Below are positions 39,701-48,646 of a stretch of DNA of 64,000 nt, one piece after another. Position 1 is the stretch's first letter. Each line of letters opens with the position of its first letter. The notes under the pieces are model-generated. The model did not search any database. It saw nothing but the letters and a program-made list of their open reading frames with translations, and had not been told where the DNA came from. A program made the translations under genes and the position numbers. Source of the stretch: Rhynchopus sp. YZ270_cl-10 (taxonomy: Eukaryota > Euglenozoa > Diplonemea > Diplonemida > Diplonemidae); NCBI GenBank assembly GCA_964035575.1, contig OZ037835.1, positions 186,001 through 250,000 of the forward strand, read 5' to 3'.

Positions 39701-42150
39701 GGTGTCGGAGGACTCGGAGTTGGTGGTGACGGTGTCGGAGGACTCGGAGTTGGTGGGGACGGTGTCGGAGGACTTGGAGTCGGAGGACTTGGAGTCGGTG
39801 GTGACGGTGTCGGAGGACTCGGAGTTGGTGGGGACGGTGTCGGAGGACTCGGAGTCGGTGGGGACGGTGTCGGAGGACTTGGAGTCGGTGGTGACGGTGT
39901 CGGAGGACTCGGAGTTGGTGGTGATGGTGTCGGAGGACTCGGAGTCGGTGGTGATGGTGTCGGAGGACTTGGAGTCGGTGGTGATGGTGTCGGAGGACTC
40001 GGAGTCGGTGGTGACGGTGTCGGAGGACTTGGAGTCGGAGGACTCGGAGTCGGTGGTGATGGTGTCGGAGGACTCGGAGTCGGTGGTGATGGTGTCGGAG
40101 GACTTGGAGTTGGTGGGGACGGTGTCGGAGGACTCGGAGTTGGTGGTGATGGTGTGGGAGGACTTGGAGTAGGAGGACTCGGAGTCGGTGGGGACGGTGT
40201 CGGAGGACTTGGAGTCGGTGGTGACGGTGTCGGAGGACTCGGAGTTGGTGGGGACGGTGTCGGAGGACTTGGAGTCGGTGGTGATGGTGTCGGAGGACTC
40301 GGAGTCGGTGGTGACGGTGTCGGAGGACTCGGAGTTGGTGGGGACGGTGTCGGAGGACTTGGAGTCGGTGGTGATGGTGTCGGAGGACTCGGAGTCGGTG
40401 GTGACGGTGTCGGAGGACTTGGAGTCGGAGGACTCGGAGTCGGTGGTGATGGTGTCGGAGGACTCGGAGTCGGTGGTGATGGTGTCGGAGGACTTGGAGT
40501 TGGTGGGGACGGTGTCGGAGGACTCGGAGTTGGTGGTGATGGTGTGGGAGGACTTGGAGTAGGAGGACTCGGAGTCGGTGGGGACGGTGTCGGAGGACTT
40601 GGAGTCGGTGGTGACGGTGTCGGAGGACTCGGAGTTGGTGGGGACGGTGTCGGAGGACTTGGAGTCGGTGGTGATGGTGTCGGAGGACTTGGAGTCGGTG
40701 GTGACGGTGTCGGAGGACTCGGAGTTGGTGGGGACGGTGTCGGAGGACTTGGAGTCGGTGGTGATGGTGTCGGAGGACTTGGAGTTGGTGGGGACGGTGT
40801 CGGAGGACTCGGAGTTGGTGGTGACGGTGTCGGAGGACTCGGAGTCGGTGGGGACGGTGTCGGAGGACTTGGAGTCGGTGGTGATGGTGTCGGAGGACTT
40901 GGAGTTGGTGGGGACGGTGTCGGAGGACTCGGAGTTGGTGGTGATGGTGTGGGAGGACTTGGAGTAGGAGGACTCGGAGTCGGTGGGGACGGTGTCGGAG
41001 GACTTGGAGTCGGTGGTGATGGTGTCGGAGGACTTGGAGTCGGTGGTGACGGTGTCGGAGGACTCGGAGTTGGTGGGGACGGTGTCGGAGGACTTGGAGT
41101 CGGTGGTGATGGTGTCGGAGGACTCGGAGTCGGTGGTGACGGTGTCGGAGGACTCGGAGTTGGTGGGGACGGTGTCGGAGGACTTGGAGTCGGTGGTGAT
41201 GGTGTCGGAGGACTCGGAGTCGGTGGTGACGGTGTCGGAGGACTTGGAGTCGGAGGACTCGGAGTCGGTGGTGATGGTGTCGGAGGACTCGGAGTCGGTG
41301 GTGATGGTGTCGGAGGACTTGGAGTTGGTGGGGACGGTGTCGGAGGACTCGGAGTCGGTGGTGATGGTGTGGGAGGACTTGGAGTAGGAGGACTCGGAGT
41401 CGGTGGTGATGGTGTCGGAGGACTTGGAGTTGGTGGGGACGGTGTCGGAGGACTCGGAGTTGGTGGTGATGGTGTGGGAGGACTTGGAGTCGGAGGACTC
41501 GGAGTCGGTGGTGACGGTGTCGGAGGACTCGGAGTTGGTGGTGACGGTGTCGGAGGACTTGGAGTCGCTGGTGATGGTGTTGGTGGTGCATCAGTGTCTG
41601 GAGCATTTGTCGCATCGCACGCATAGAACTTGAAGTTCTTGACAGTGCCGTCGAGCGCCGCATCATGGGGCCACGGGCTTCTCTCCACGAGGTTGATCGT
41701 GCGTGTGGCCATGAGGGGAAGAGCTGCGACACCACTCACGCGCTCGACACCATCGATGTAGAGCACAGCCGACCCTGTCGTAGGGCCCGTGCGTGTGTAC
41801 ACCAGCACCATAGACATCTCGACACCCAACGGCGAGGCTATGGGGTCCACGATCCCAGCCTTCCTTGCGGCGGCGTGGTACACATGGGAGTCCCACTTCC
41901 CCTGATATATCCCAAGCAGCACATTGTCCTGGGCTGCTCCATTCGAAAAGTCAAACACACGTCCCCAAGACGTCGCTGCATTCACGGTCACATCCGCCTC
42001 CATCCGGAACCCACCCCCAAAGGTTAGAGTTCGGGTAGAGTCATGTTCACTGCTGTCTGCGAACGACGTGAGCAGGATGGGAGCAGCACACGGCTGTGGT
42101 GGCACAGCTGCAGCACTGCATATCAAAGCAGACAAGAATGCAAATCGCAT
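33757..42150 (-). CDS. Gene 3: one-LamG / long-stalk / 7-TM surface protein (long class)
   Basis: Protein of 2797 residues from the ATG at 42150. The open frame runs 98 codons further upstream, but that extension reads through the leader and into the hAT-type MITE, so the MRFAF signal peptide start is chosen. A single LamG domain (about 18-195) has an unusual patch (VYHAAARKAGIVDPI). TPSPP repeats, a short TPAPV-type zone and 22 VLGGGVTLIPS units follow. The membrane-proximal region and seven hydrophobic segments (about 2312-2582) are almost identical to gene 1, and the tail again ends EDYAQDV. Stop is TAA. The near-identity of C-terminal halves of genes 1, 3 and 4 shows recent duplication or conversion. 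Confidence 0.85.
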   Translation of the reverse strand: MRFAFLSALICSAAAVPPQPCAAPILLTSFADSSEHDSTRTLTFGGGFRMEADVTVNAATSWGRVFDFSNGAAQDNVLLGIYQGKWDSHVYHAAARKAGIVDPIASPLGVEMSMVLVYTRTGPTTGSAVLYIDGVERVSGVAALPLMATRTINLVERSPWPHDAALDGTVKNFKFYACDATNAPDTDAPPTPSPATPSPPTPSPPTPSPPTPSPPTPSPPTPSPPTPSPPTPSPPTPSPPTPSPPTPSPPTPSPPTPSPPTPSPPTPSPPTPSPPTPSPPTPSPPTPSPPTPSPPTPSPPTPSPPTPSPPTPSPPTPSPPTPSPPTPSPPTPSPPTPSPPTPSPPTPSPPTPSPPTPSPPTPSPPTPSPPTPSPPTPSPPTPSPPTPSPPTPSPPTPSPPTPSPPTPSPPTPSPPTPSPPTPSPPTPSPPTPSPPTPSPPTPSPPTPSPPTPSPPTPSPPTPSPPTPSPPTPSPPTPSPPTPSPPTPSPPTPSPPTPSPPTPSPPTPSPPTPSPPTPSPPTPSPPTPSPPTPSPPTPSPPTPSPPTPSPPTPSPPTPSPPTPSPPTPSPPTPSPPTPSPPTPSPPTPSPPTPSPPTPSPPTPSPPTPSPPTPSPPTPSPPTPSPPTPSPPTPSPPTPSPPTPSPPTPSPPTPSPPTPSPPTPSPPTPSPPTPSPPTPSPPTPSPPTPSPPTPSPPTPSPPTPSPPTPSPPTPSPPTPSPPTPSPPTPSPPTPSPPTPSPPTPSPPTPSPPTPSPPTPSPPTPSPPTPSPPTPSPPTPSPPTPSPPTPSPPTPSPPTPSPPTPSPPTPSPPTPSPPTPSPPTPSPPTPSPPTPSPPTPSPPTPSPPTPSPPTPSPPTPSPPTPSPPTPSPPTPSPPTPSPPTPSPPTPSPPTPSPPTPSPPTPSPPTPSPPTPSPPTPSPPTPSPPTPSPPTPSPPTPSPPTPSPPTPSPPTPSPPTPSPPTPSPPTPSPPTPSPPTPSPPTPSPPTPSPPTPSPPTPSPPTPSPPTPNPPTPSPPTPSPPTTSPPTPSPPTPSPPTPSPPTPSPPTPSPPTPSPPTPSPPTPSPPTPSPPTPSPPTPSPPTPSPPTPNPPTPSPPTPSPPTTSPPTPSPPTPSPPTPSPPSPSRPTPSPPTPSPPNPSPLTPSTLTPAPVTPSPSTPAPVTPSPPAPAPVTPSPPTPSPVTPSPPTPASLTPSPSTPAPVTPSPSVLGGGVTLIPSTMSPPTPSPPTPSPNTPSPSVLGGGVTLIPSSMSPPTPSPPTPAPVTPSPPTPASLTPSPSTPAPVTPSPSVLGGGVTLIPSTMSPPTPSPPTPSPNTPSPSVLGGGVTLIPSSMSPPTPSPSTPSPNTPSPSVLGGGVTLIPSTMSPPTPSPSTPSPNTPSPSVLGGGVTLIPSTMSPPTPSPPTPSPNTPSPSVLGGGVTLIPSTMSPPTPSPPTPSPNTPSPSVLGGGVTLIPSSMSPPTPSPSTPSPNTPSPSVLGGGVTLIPSTMSPPTPSPSTPSPNTPSPSVLGGGVTLIPSTMSPPTPSPSTPSPNTPSPSVLGGGVTLIPSTMSPPTPSPPTPSPNTPSPSVLGGGVTLIPSSMSPPTPSPSTPSPNTPSPSVLGGGVTLIPSTMSPPTPSPPTPSPNTPSPSVLGGGVTLIPSTMSPPTPSPSTPSPNTPSPSVLGGGVTLIPSSMSPPTPSPSTPSPNTPSPSVLGGGVTLIPSTMSPPTPSPPTPSPNTPSPSVLGGGVTLIPSTMSPPTPSPSTPSPNTPSPSVLGGGVTLIPSTMSPPTPSPSTPSPNTPSPSVLGGGVTLIPSTMSPPTPSPSTPSPNTPSPSVLGGGVTLIPSTMSPPTPSPSTPSPNTPSPSVLGGGVTLIPSTLSPPTPSPSTPSPNTPSPSVLGGGVTLIPSTMSPPTPSPSTPSPNTLTPAPPTLTPSPQTAEQPTLAPVTFTAVLPAPTTLVTEAPTLSPPTAVPVTVSTTPAPVTLSPLTPAPTALPQQMLTTDPPQTQTPDTASPPASTATVSPATLPATGLPVTSAVTMAPTTAAASLAPTTLAPFPASRSPATPRPRVPRTVAPRMVFTFSPPNGNTGPNTAAPLAGTPPPLDTTSTPDTRPTPDTTFAPHATFTPPTDVHATLTPPRNTFSPHIRSLAPSTDTPAPEVDPLHLECPSEATAADLRAHKLSIGAYHPSGLPVPASELTTTVTSLSGNHEKYGAEWASTQDGFVVLTAHPQRPGGVLLALGDAHYTSSEHIRITVTHDGNDAAQSCDLVISAAELSAAQRSEAAATAPALGIVSVNSAASGATIGLVGTPQCGLHSDLPLGVNVLGLEIDNSQHLGALVGNLCLILAASGLLYVLSRAADASGSTFLSGFAHYAGFGGLPSVWLYVFILLYQGTVFVTQYLIIYPRNLGQFLAGLFGLIFCVAVPFWVVYRVWRGVPKSAVYAGTEVGTIGRILLGPGEWVAVSRGDLWLRNHMSPVRPYRQASAWFCAFFFLMMFAAGALTVPDTTDFVQCGHLRMGLAVLFLSMAIFVGSLRPYCRPRDNALYTLVYLATTAAMVFQGLAYYSEDLNDSRFETAVTVLTVAMVAILIKAAVDAVSDIYVIASSRRRITQDTLWAKDDQRTGASREVDEKGYLSVFGELEVDSINSTTRSSLQGLSPRTADLPQSSAALNRLSVRSGGADSGLGFSRVVDAGNAGDSYYTPAVPLQELGSAVHLPLSGVSGGGSGVSPSDPPGSNSSISIADGWGAGGGGGVSFPQQNLAASLPARNTRSVALGMGAGRAGVSPGGPRARTFRGMSAVGNVLASPQSGSEDYAQDV
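36420..38744 (-). repeat. Coding minisatellite: 22 VLGGGVTLIPS units in gene 3
   Basis: Twenty-two units, mostly 31 codons, alternating IPSTM and IPSSM and PPTPSPN or PSTPSPN forms. Two units near 38290-38400 and 38540-38720 are separated by TPAPV/TPASL-type sequence, so the array mixes with the second repeat type. It is the longest such array in the window. Confidence 0.85.
38745..41590 (-). repeat. Coding minisatellite: TPSPP stalk repeats in gene 3
   Basis: About 2.8 kb of TPSPP units, mostly 30-bp, with higher-order blocks: a stretch of several hundred bp containing GGAGTAGGAGGACTCGGAG recurs near 40160, 40555, 40970 and 41390. Rare replacements include TPNPP and TTSPP. The repeated blocks indicate recent unequal exchange. 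Confidence 0.85.
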
Positions 42151-42198
42151 TTCTGTAGTGCGGTGTAATGTGGTGGGTTGGAGAGGGTGGGGTGGTGG
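42151..42198 (-). promoter_or_regulatory. Conserved 5' leader of gene 3
   Basis: Same leader as gene 1 with one base change close to the ATG. The MITE begins only 60 bp further upstream, at 42259. Confidence 0.5.
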
Positions 42199-42258
42199 GA
42201 GGGGACAACACAGAGGAAATAGAAAAAAATACTGTTCTTTTTGATTAAGCATAATACA

Positions 42259-43475
42259 CAGGCTCTCCGCTAGGATTTCCGATTTTGAAAATGTTCTGTT
42301 GATGGTCCACGTGGTGGGGTACATGCTTGCGCCGCAGGCGCACGGTACGCAACTTTTTTTTTTTTTCAACGCCCGATTTTGACTTTTTTGGGACGTTTGA
42401 GCACTCACCTCTCCATATCTTCTTCTCCTGAGCTTTTTTGACAAGTAGAACGGGTCTGAACCACTCAGCAGAACTTTTTGTACTCAGGTAGCTACGTAGC
42501 CTTCAGGGAGGCAATCGTGTGCTAATACAGAAAGTATCAGTCAAGGCTGTCCTTACAGACGCATGCCAAAGCGGCCGCCACATGGGTGTGGACTTTTGAT
42601 TGAAGTTTCATCATTGTACTAGCCCAGGGAGGGTTCCCGGATACCGGCGAGGTCTCTTCCAATCCGTTCCCTAGTTTCCTAGGGGGGCCTCCTTGGCTTC
42701 ATGGCTAGGGCTCTGCAGGTCCCTCCACACATGTTGTGTGCCTGCCTTCAGCACCCAGGGTAGCATACCCAGCACCTTTTACCCTCAGGTCAGACCTTCA
42801 TAGAGTTTCAGGAGGAGTGCCACAAAAGGGCCCCCGGATGCAATTTAACGTCCAGCCCAGGACGTTTCCGTGGAATCGGATGTAAATAACAAAGTGTTTT
42901 TATGTGGGTGGTGTCAATCATGACGTCAATTCGCGTACACAAAAGTGTGCAGTGGCCAGAAGACAAGCTTGAATATATTATTTTCATCATGTTCTTAGGT
43001 GGCGGCTCTCCGATTCAGGCACCCCTACCGTAATAGGCACACCTTCACCGTGCCCGTCCCCAGGCCAAAGCCGAACGGGGTCCGCCATAGGGTCTTGAGA
43101 GCGCCGACTTTGGGTACGTTAATCCCTTACCATACCTACTCATCGACGGAGCTGTGCGTTATGGGTAAGGAGTGCTCTTAGAGCCCACCTCGGGGTCGCT
43201 CATGTATCCCCCCCAAAGGTATTGTCCCACGGGCGGTCGCAGGGCTCTAGTTCATCCCCATACGTCCCCGGCACAAGGCCTTCGCGCGGTCAAAGGAATC
43301 CCATCATAGAGCCCCCCCCTACCTACTAGGAACATACCTCCACGACTGGATGCAGTTTTAGGTCATACCCAGGACCTGGTAGCAGAGATAGGACTTTTTT
43401 TTTTTTTTTTTTTTCCCCATTTTCAAAAAGTTCTGTTGACAATCAACAGAACTTTAGTACCTAGCGGAGTGCCTG
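42259..43475 (-). mobile_element. hAT-type MITE, copy 2, interrupted by a nested insert
   Basis: The same 297-bp element as 31277-31573 in inverse orientation, flanked by a different exact 8-bp duplication ATAATACA (42251-42258 and 43476-43483). Removing the nested insert and its 7-bp duplication leaves 297 bp. The region upstream of gene 4 has the unoccupied site (AGCATATACAGCAACACAAC at about 55063). It sits about 110 bp upstream of the gene 3 ATG and could affect its expression. Confidence 0.88.
42480..43392. mobile_element. 0.9-kb insert nested in MITE copy 2
   Basis: 913 bp inserted into the T-run of the MITE, bounded by ACTTTTT on both sides (42473-42479 and 43393-43399). It starts GTACTCAGGTAGCTACG and ends GCAGAGATAGG, with no obvious inverted ends and no ORF of note. 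Its segment 42797-42866 matches 250-312 at the window edge and weakly 43345-43375. Class unknown. Confidence 0.6.
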
Positions 43476-43483
43476 ATAATACA

Positions 43484-44284
43484 GCAACACAACAAACACC
43501 GGTGGGGTAAAAAGTAAGGTGGGTTTTGGGACAGTGCGGACGGATTACGGAAATGCAAAAGGTGTTGTTCAGCTGTGCATATCCACTGTGGCCTTGTTGT
43601 TACAATAAATGACGGAAAAACGGTTTTTCCGTGTAACATATAGGGGTGGGACACTGGGGGGAGTCATCGAAAAAGTGGTTTACATTCCCTCCCTTCATGG
43701 TTCTTCATCGACTGCTGGTTTACCATCCAAAAACCTTGACAAAGAAAAGATTTTCGGGGGAAGGCTCGCTATTTACATTTATTGTTACTTTCAAGTTTGT
43801 CACAATAAATACTAGATTCATATACGTTCAGTTCACAGAATTGAAAGTATATGAGAGGGTCAATAAATAGAAAAACGAGCCTTCCCGAAGGAGGGTTTTT
43901 TTTACCCCACTGATGCTTGTTGTGTTACTGACAAAGCCTCTGCTGCAGGCCACACAAAGTCAAACAAAGCAAACCTCAGCCTCATCCCACATGGAGAAGA
44001 GGGAAAAAGACTTGGAAAGGGGATTTAAATGGGAGGACAAACCATTGACAGGTTGCAGGGAGCAATGCGCGTGCCGGAAGCGCTATGAGGGGGTTTCTTA
44101 GAAAAAAAACATGTTTGTTCTCTGCACTAACATCACTTGGCAACATTCATTTTAACCAAAACCAAGAACCTGCCCACGTGTGAACTCCACGCATTTTCTA
44201 ATTAGAACGGTACGAGACGAGAAGTGAGCAGGCATAGCTTGGGGGTGGGGCCTTGAAAGCTTGGGAAAGGACGAGTCAAGCGGA
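43484..44284. repeat. Upstream region of gene 3, shared with gene 4
   Basis: 43484-43812 repeats 55072-55380 and 43906-44060 repeats 55690-55845; in between, the two loci carry different sequence (95 against 310 bp). 44079-44205 also repeats the right edge of the window (63869-64000). No gene is seen. Confidence 0.65.
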
Positions 44285-45665
44285 CTGGTCAATTTCTTGA
44301 CCATCAAGAAAGAAAAGGTGCGATGAACCTAAGCCTACGTGTGCTTAGTCACCTTTGCACACATTCGGTGTCGCTCATCAAGAAACAACAAAAAAAAAGT
44401 ATGCAGCAAACAATAGTAATATGATGAAGACAATGACTCTTGCAACAAAAAAAATGAATTTCGCACAAAAAAAAACCCCCGGCAGAGGGATTCATCGCAA
44501 AATACCACAGTTTGGGTTGTCTTTGGTGGCTTGTGAAGGAGGAGGCTACCCAAAAACTGTGGTCAAGCGAATTCATTTTCTGCCGGTGCGTTTTGATGCA
44601 AGGTACTGCTCCAAGTAAGAAAGTTGAGAGATGAATGTGCCTCGAGGAAAAGAAACTCAAAAAAAAATGGTGTGAGCATCATAACTGTATTAACAATTCG
44701 CGAAGGGGGAGAAAAAACAAGAATAGTGAAGTTATTGTATTATTAATGCAGGCACCTCCGACTGACCCACGTACGATGCCAGCCATCCGGATGAAAGCAC
44801 AAGAATAAGAACACGGTGTTTAGATGAACGCACCTCTCGTCACTAATTAGTTTCATGACATGATGTGCACACTACACTTTCTAATCAAAGAAAGCAAAGC
44901 TTCATCCACACACTGTCCACCACAACGTTGTTGGGTTGATTAAATGTTGTATATTTGAGCTCGAAAATTATTTACGATCCACTCGACGTTTGGATCAAGA
45001 AGAACAGAGACGAAAGGGGGCTTGGGGGGAAGAGTCACGCATACCCACACTCAGTCATTTTCAAAACAGTGGGTTTATTGTACCCACCATTCCTGAACAT
45101 CTGTACTTTAGTACAAACAAACAGTATTAAAAAGCAAACTTTCAAATCAAAAAAAAAAAAAGTCAGGCCAGCGAGACACCGTAACAGGGCTCGACTGCCA
45201 TATAGTGGGCCCGATATTCGTGGTAAATGGGGAGGCGCTTCCGTGTAACGGCAACCCACAAGAGTAGAACAACAACATAAACCCTTGAGAAGCAGACGCA
45301 GAGTCTCTCTTCTTACTTGTGTGCTGCAGACAAACATGACAACGCTAACCACGACTGCCAGAGCGGTCCCTAACGGTTCACTGGGGGGATCCACATAGAT
45401 AAAGAAAGCAAAAACACGAAAGCAAGAAAAGAAAATCAATAAAAAGTAAAACAAGAAGACAAAAGAAAGAGCGTTCTATACAAGATACGTCTAAAAGTAA
45501 TAGGGGAATAATTACACACAAAGAACGGTTGCCAAGCAACCTAGTTCCCCAAAACCCCGGTTCCCCCGTGGTTCCCCACGGGTTCCCCCTTAGACCAGGT
45601 GACCGCACGATGAGAATAAATTGCTTTTTTGTGAGATGATCGACACCTTACTTAGGTAAGTCGTC
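44285..45665. repeat. Spacer copies of the 15.4-16.1 kb block and block B
   Basis: 44285-45000 repeats 15414-16103. 45163-45440 repeats 11305-11640. 45378-45665 is an unoccupied copy of block B. GCATACCCACACTCAGTC at about 45039 is related to the target of the fold-back element. No gene. Confidence 0.65.
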
Positions 45666-46109
45666 TTGAAGGCATACCCTAGAAGAAATACTACGGTGCC
45701 AATAACTACCTTCGCCCACACAGGAAAAACGGGAAACGAAATAGGGGGAGAGTTTGTTAGTTGTAGGATTTCACCTTTTATATTTCTCGTTTTGAAAACT
45801 GATGTGTTTACAAAAACAGAGCCAAATAGAAAAGGCAAGAAAAGGAAAGTCCTGAAGTACAGAAAGTGATGTGTGAGAAGGGAGGAGCACAAGTGAGGGT
45901 GAAAACAGTTAGAGCATTTCCCCTGTCACCTGCGTTCGACCTATAACAAAGTATTTGTCCTGATAGAAAAAAAAGGTTTTTTGAAGAAGCAAGAATAGAC
46001 CCAGTATCACTGGAATACCAGTAACAAAGTACCCTACTGTATTCAAAAAGTACTTTCTCCGAACCTTCACCATAACTATTTTTCGGGGGGAAAACCCCAC
46101 TCAGAAAAA
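45666..46109. repeat. Spacer fragments of block C and of the 26.5-kb repeat
   Basis: 45700-45955 repeats 17980-18205. 45950-46090 repeats 26505-26690 with an internal deletion. Nothing coding. Confidence 0.5.
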
Positions 46110-47580
46110 CATATTTTGAGAGTCCGACCCCGCAATTAATGGGGGGGTGGGAAAGAAAGTTCTAAATAAAGAATGAATGGCCAACGGCCACATGAGCACG
46201 CACACATGAGCACGCACACATGAGCACGCACACATGAGCACGCACACATGAGCACGCACACATGAGCACGCACACATGAGCACGCACACATGGGCACGCA
46301 CACATGAGCACGCACACATGAGCACGCACACATGGGCACGCACACATGGGCACGCACACATGGGCACGCACACATGGGCACGCACACATGGGCACGCACA
46401 CATGAGCACGCACACATGGGCACGCACACATGAGCACGCACACATGGGCACGCACACATGGGCACGCACACATGAGCACGCACACATGGGCACGCACACA
46501 TGAGCACGCACACATGAGCACGCACACATGAGCACGCACACATGGGCACGCACACATGAGCACGCACACATGGGCACGCACACATGAGCACGCACACATG
46601 GGCACGCACACATGAGCACGCACACATGGGCACGCACACATGAGCACGCACACATGAGCACGCACACATGAGCACGCACACATGTAAAAAGAGGGAAAGT
46701 TAGGGGGAAAAGAAGTTAAAGAGGAGGGAGGAAGTTGAGGGAGAGAAGGGTGACCTTCGAGGAGCCGAAAAGAGGCGAAAAAAGGGTGTTTTTTTGTATA
46801 GTTTTGTAATATGAACCTAGGAAGCACGGTGCATTAAGTTCACCAAAAGAGAGAGTAAGTAAGGGGAAATTTTAGTAATGAAGGAGGAAGGGAGGAAACC
46901 TGTTTTCAGGATGTCGGTGGGCTGAAACCTCGGGTGCAATTGGGCGTAATTCGGTAAATTTGGGAAATTGGGCAAAAATGCAGTTTCTTTTGCCGTTTTT
47001 TGTACTTTTGACTTGCTTTTCGGTCGTCACATTCCCTAAATTTTGTGCTGTTTGCCTACAAATCAATATAAAATCAAAAACGGCGATGAAAAATATGCCT
47101 TGGTGAGTGGTCACAGATGCTGCACCTACGCGGTTCCAATGCGAGAATGGAGGTGTCCTGGTTACCAAACACCCCCCGCCATAGGCTATGATAGGGTGTT
47201 CCCATTTTTTACCAACACCCGAAAAGCGGGTGTCGTCACACCCTCTAGTTGAGTCGCCTGTTGACCTCAACTCAGAGGCTGGACCCCACTGTGTGAGCAA
47301 GCAAAACAGGTAACCCCCGGGAAAGCCTCCCTCAAAAACATCTGAGTTGTACTGGTGGTGTGACTGGGTGTTATTGGGGCGTAATTGGGTAAAATTGACC
47401 CCAGGTGGGTCCAGATGGGCTGTGTTGGGTCCGGGTGGGTAAATAAACATTACAAGAAAGGGAACAACAAAAGAAGAAACAGCAGACAGAGTCTGCTGGA
47501 GTTGCAATAATAAAACAGAACAAAATGACAAAATGACAAGATGATCTTTGAAAACACTTGTAGCATGAGTCTTGATTGAG
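46110..47580. repeat. Duplicated spacer block D with long minisatellite
   Basis: Counterpart of 31582-32600. The extra stretch 47107-47292 includes GTTGAG...CTCAAC and is followed by GAGGCTGGACCCCA, which also occurs near 60090, so block D probably lost it in the first copy. Confidence 0.7.
46189..46684. repeat. 14-bp minisatellite, 35 units
   Basis: Thirty-five CACATGRGCACGCA units, 21 of A type and 14 of G type, without indels. It opens with seven A-type units, has a run of five G-type units in the middle and then nearly alternates. Flanks are identical to the 13-unit array. Confidence 0.95.
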
Positions 47581-48646
47581 AGTCATCAGAAGAAAGAAAA
47601 GCACAAAAAAACAAAGAGAAAAATGCAAGACAAAACGCCCGTACGGCGAGAAGAATACGCCTCCTGCACCCGAATTATTCAATAAAACAGAGTGTCGGGG
47701 AAACGCGTCCCATCTATGTATCTCAAGGATGAAAGACCAACAGAAGATCAAGAAAACACAGTTCCAAAATATTATATAACGCATTCTTGCACCAAAAGAA
47801 AAATGGGCAAAAGAAAAAGTTTATAAGATGACCCTAAGCCTCTCGTGCTGAGTCACATTAAAAAAAAACGTCAAAAAGAAAAAAATGAGCTCAACCTTAC
47901 TAAAAAGGGAGAGAAAATTGTTGTGGAAAATCGCACATTATTTTGTGGGATGTGTGCGGTTCTTAGTCGTGCAAAAGAAAAAAGCACAAAATAGAAACCG
48001 CCAACAATAAAGACAATAAAGACAAAAGGGAGAGGTTGTGGTGAAACACACACTCTCGACCTGTCGGTGAAGTGTGGCTCTACTCCAACCCTCCCCAGAA
48101 TAGAAAATAGAAAAAGTAGGGGGCACGGTGTTCAATTTCCTTTTTAGCGTTGTATGCAATAGGTGCCCCTTCAGTGCACCAGGTACAGCACATCTCTTAA
48201 GAAAGTCGAACATTAGCCAACAGAAAAAGAAAAAAGAAATAAGAAAAAAGAAGGAAATAAAAAGAAAAGAACACATTCGCACAATCCTCCACCAGGAAAA
48301 GTCGACATCAAAAGTAGAAATTTGGTGTGCAAAAAAAACGCGGAAAAAAACGAGCCTTTTCTTTTTTGATTTACCGACCCTCCCCCGTGAAATTGTCCCC
48401 CCTGGAAGAAAAAGTGAGGGGGGTACAATATATCGTACGGCAAAAGGGGGGACAATTTCTCGTACTGTAGGGGGGGGGTGACCTTGGGGGGGGGTGGCCG
48501 TTGTGGTGTGAAGAAGGGACATCCCCGCAACTCCCTTGAAATTGTCCGTCGGGGCAAAATACCGGTTTTTTTTGGGGGGACAATTTCACGGGGGAGGGTC
48601 GGTATTTCTTTTTTTCGAATTCAATTTGTTTTTCTTTGGACCCTTT
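47581..48646. repeat. Spacer downstream of gene 4
   Basis: 47590-47840 is block C; 47820-48646 repeats 33050-33756, with an additional G-rich stretch at about 48430-48540 that matches 450-545 next to gene 1. No gene. Confidence 0.6.

Noticed and set aside
31277-43475. Gene 3 as cargo of a large composite inverted-repeat transposon
   Set aside because: Each inverted copy has its own, different 8-bp duplication and internal TIRs, so they are two independent MITE insertions.
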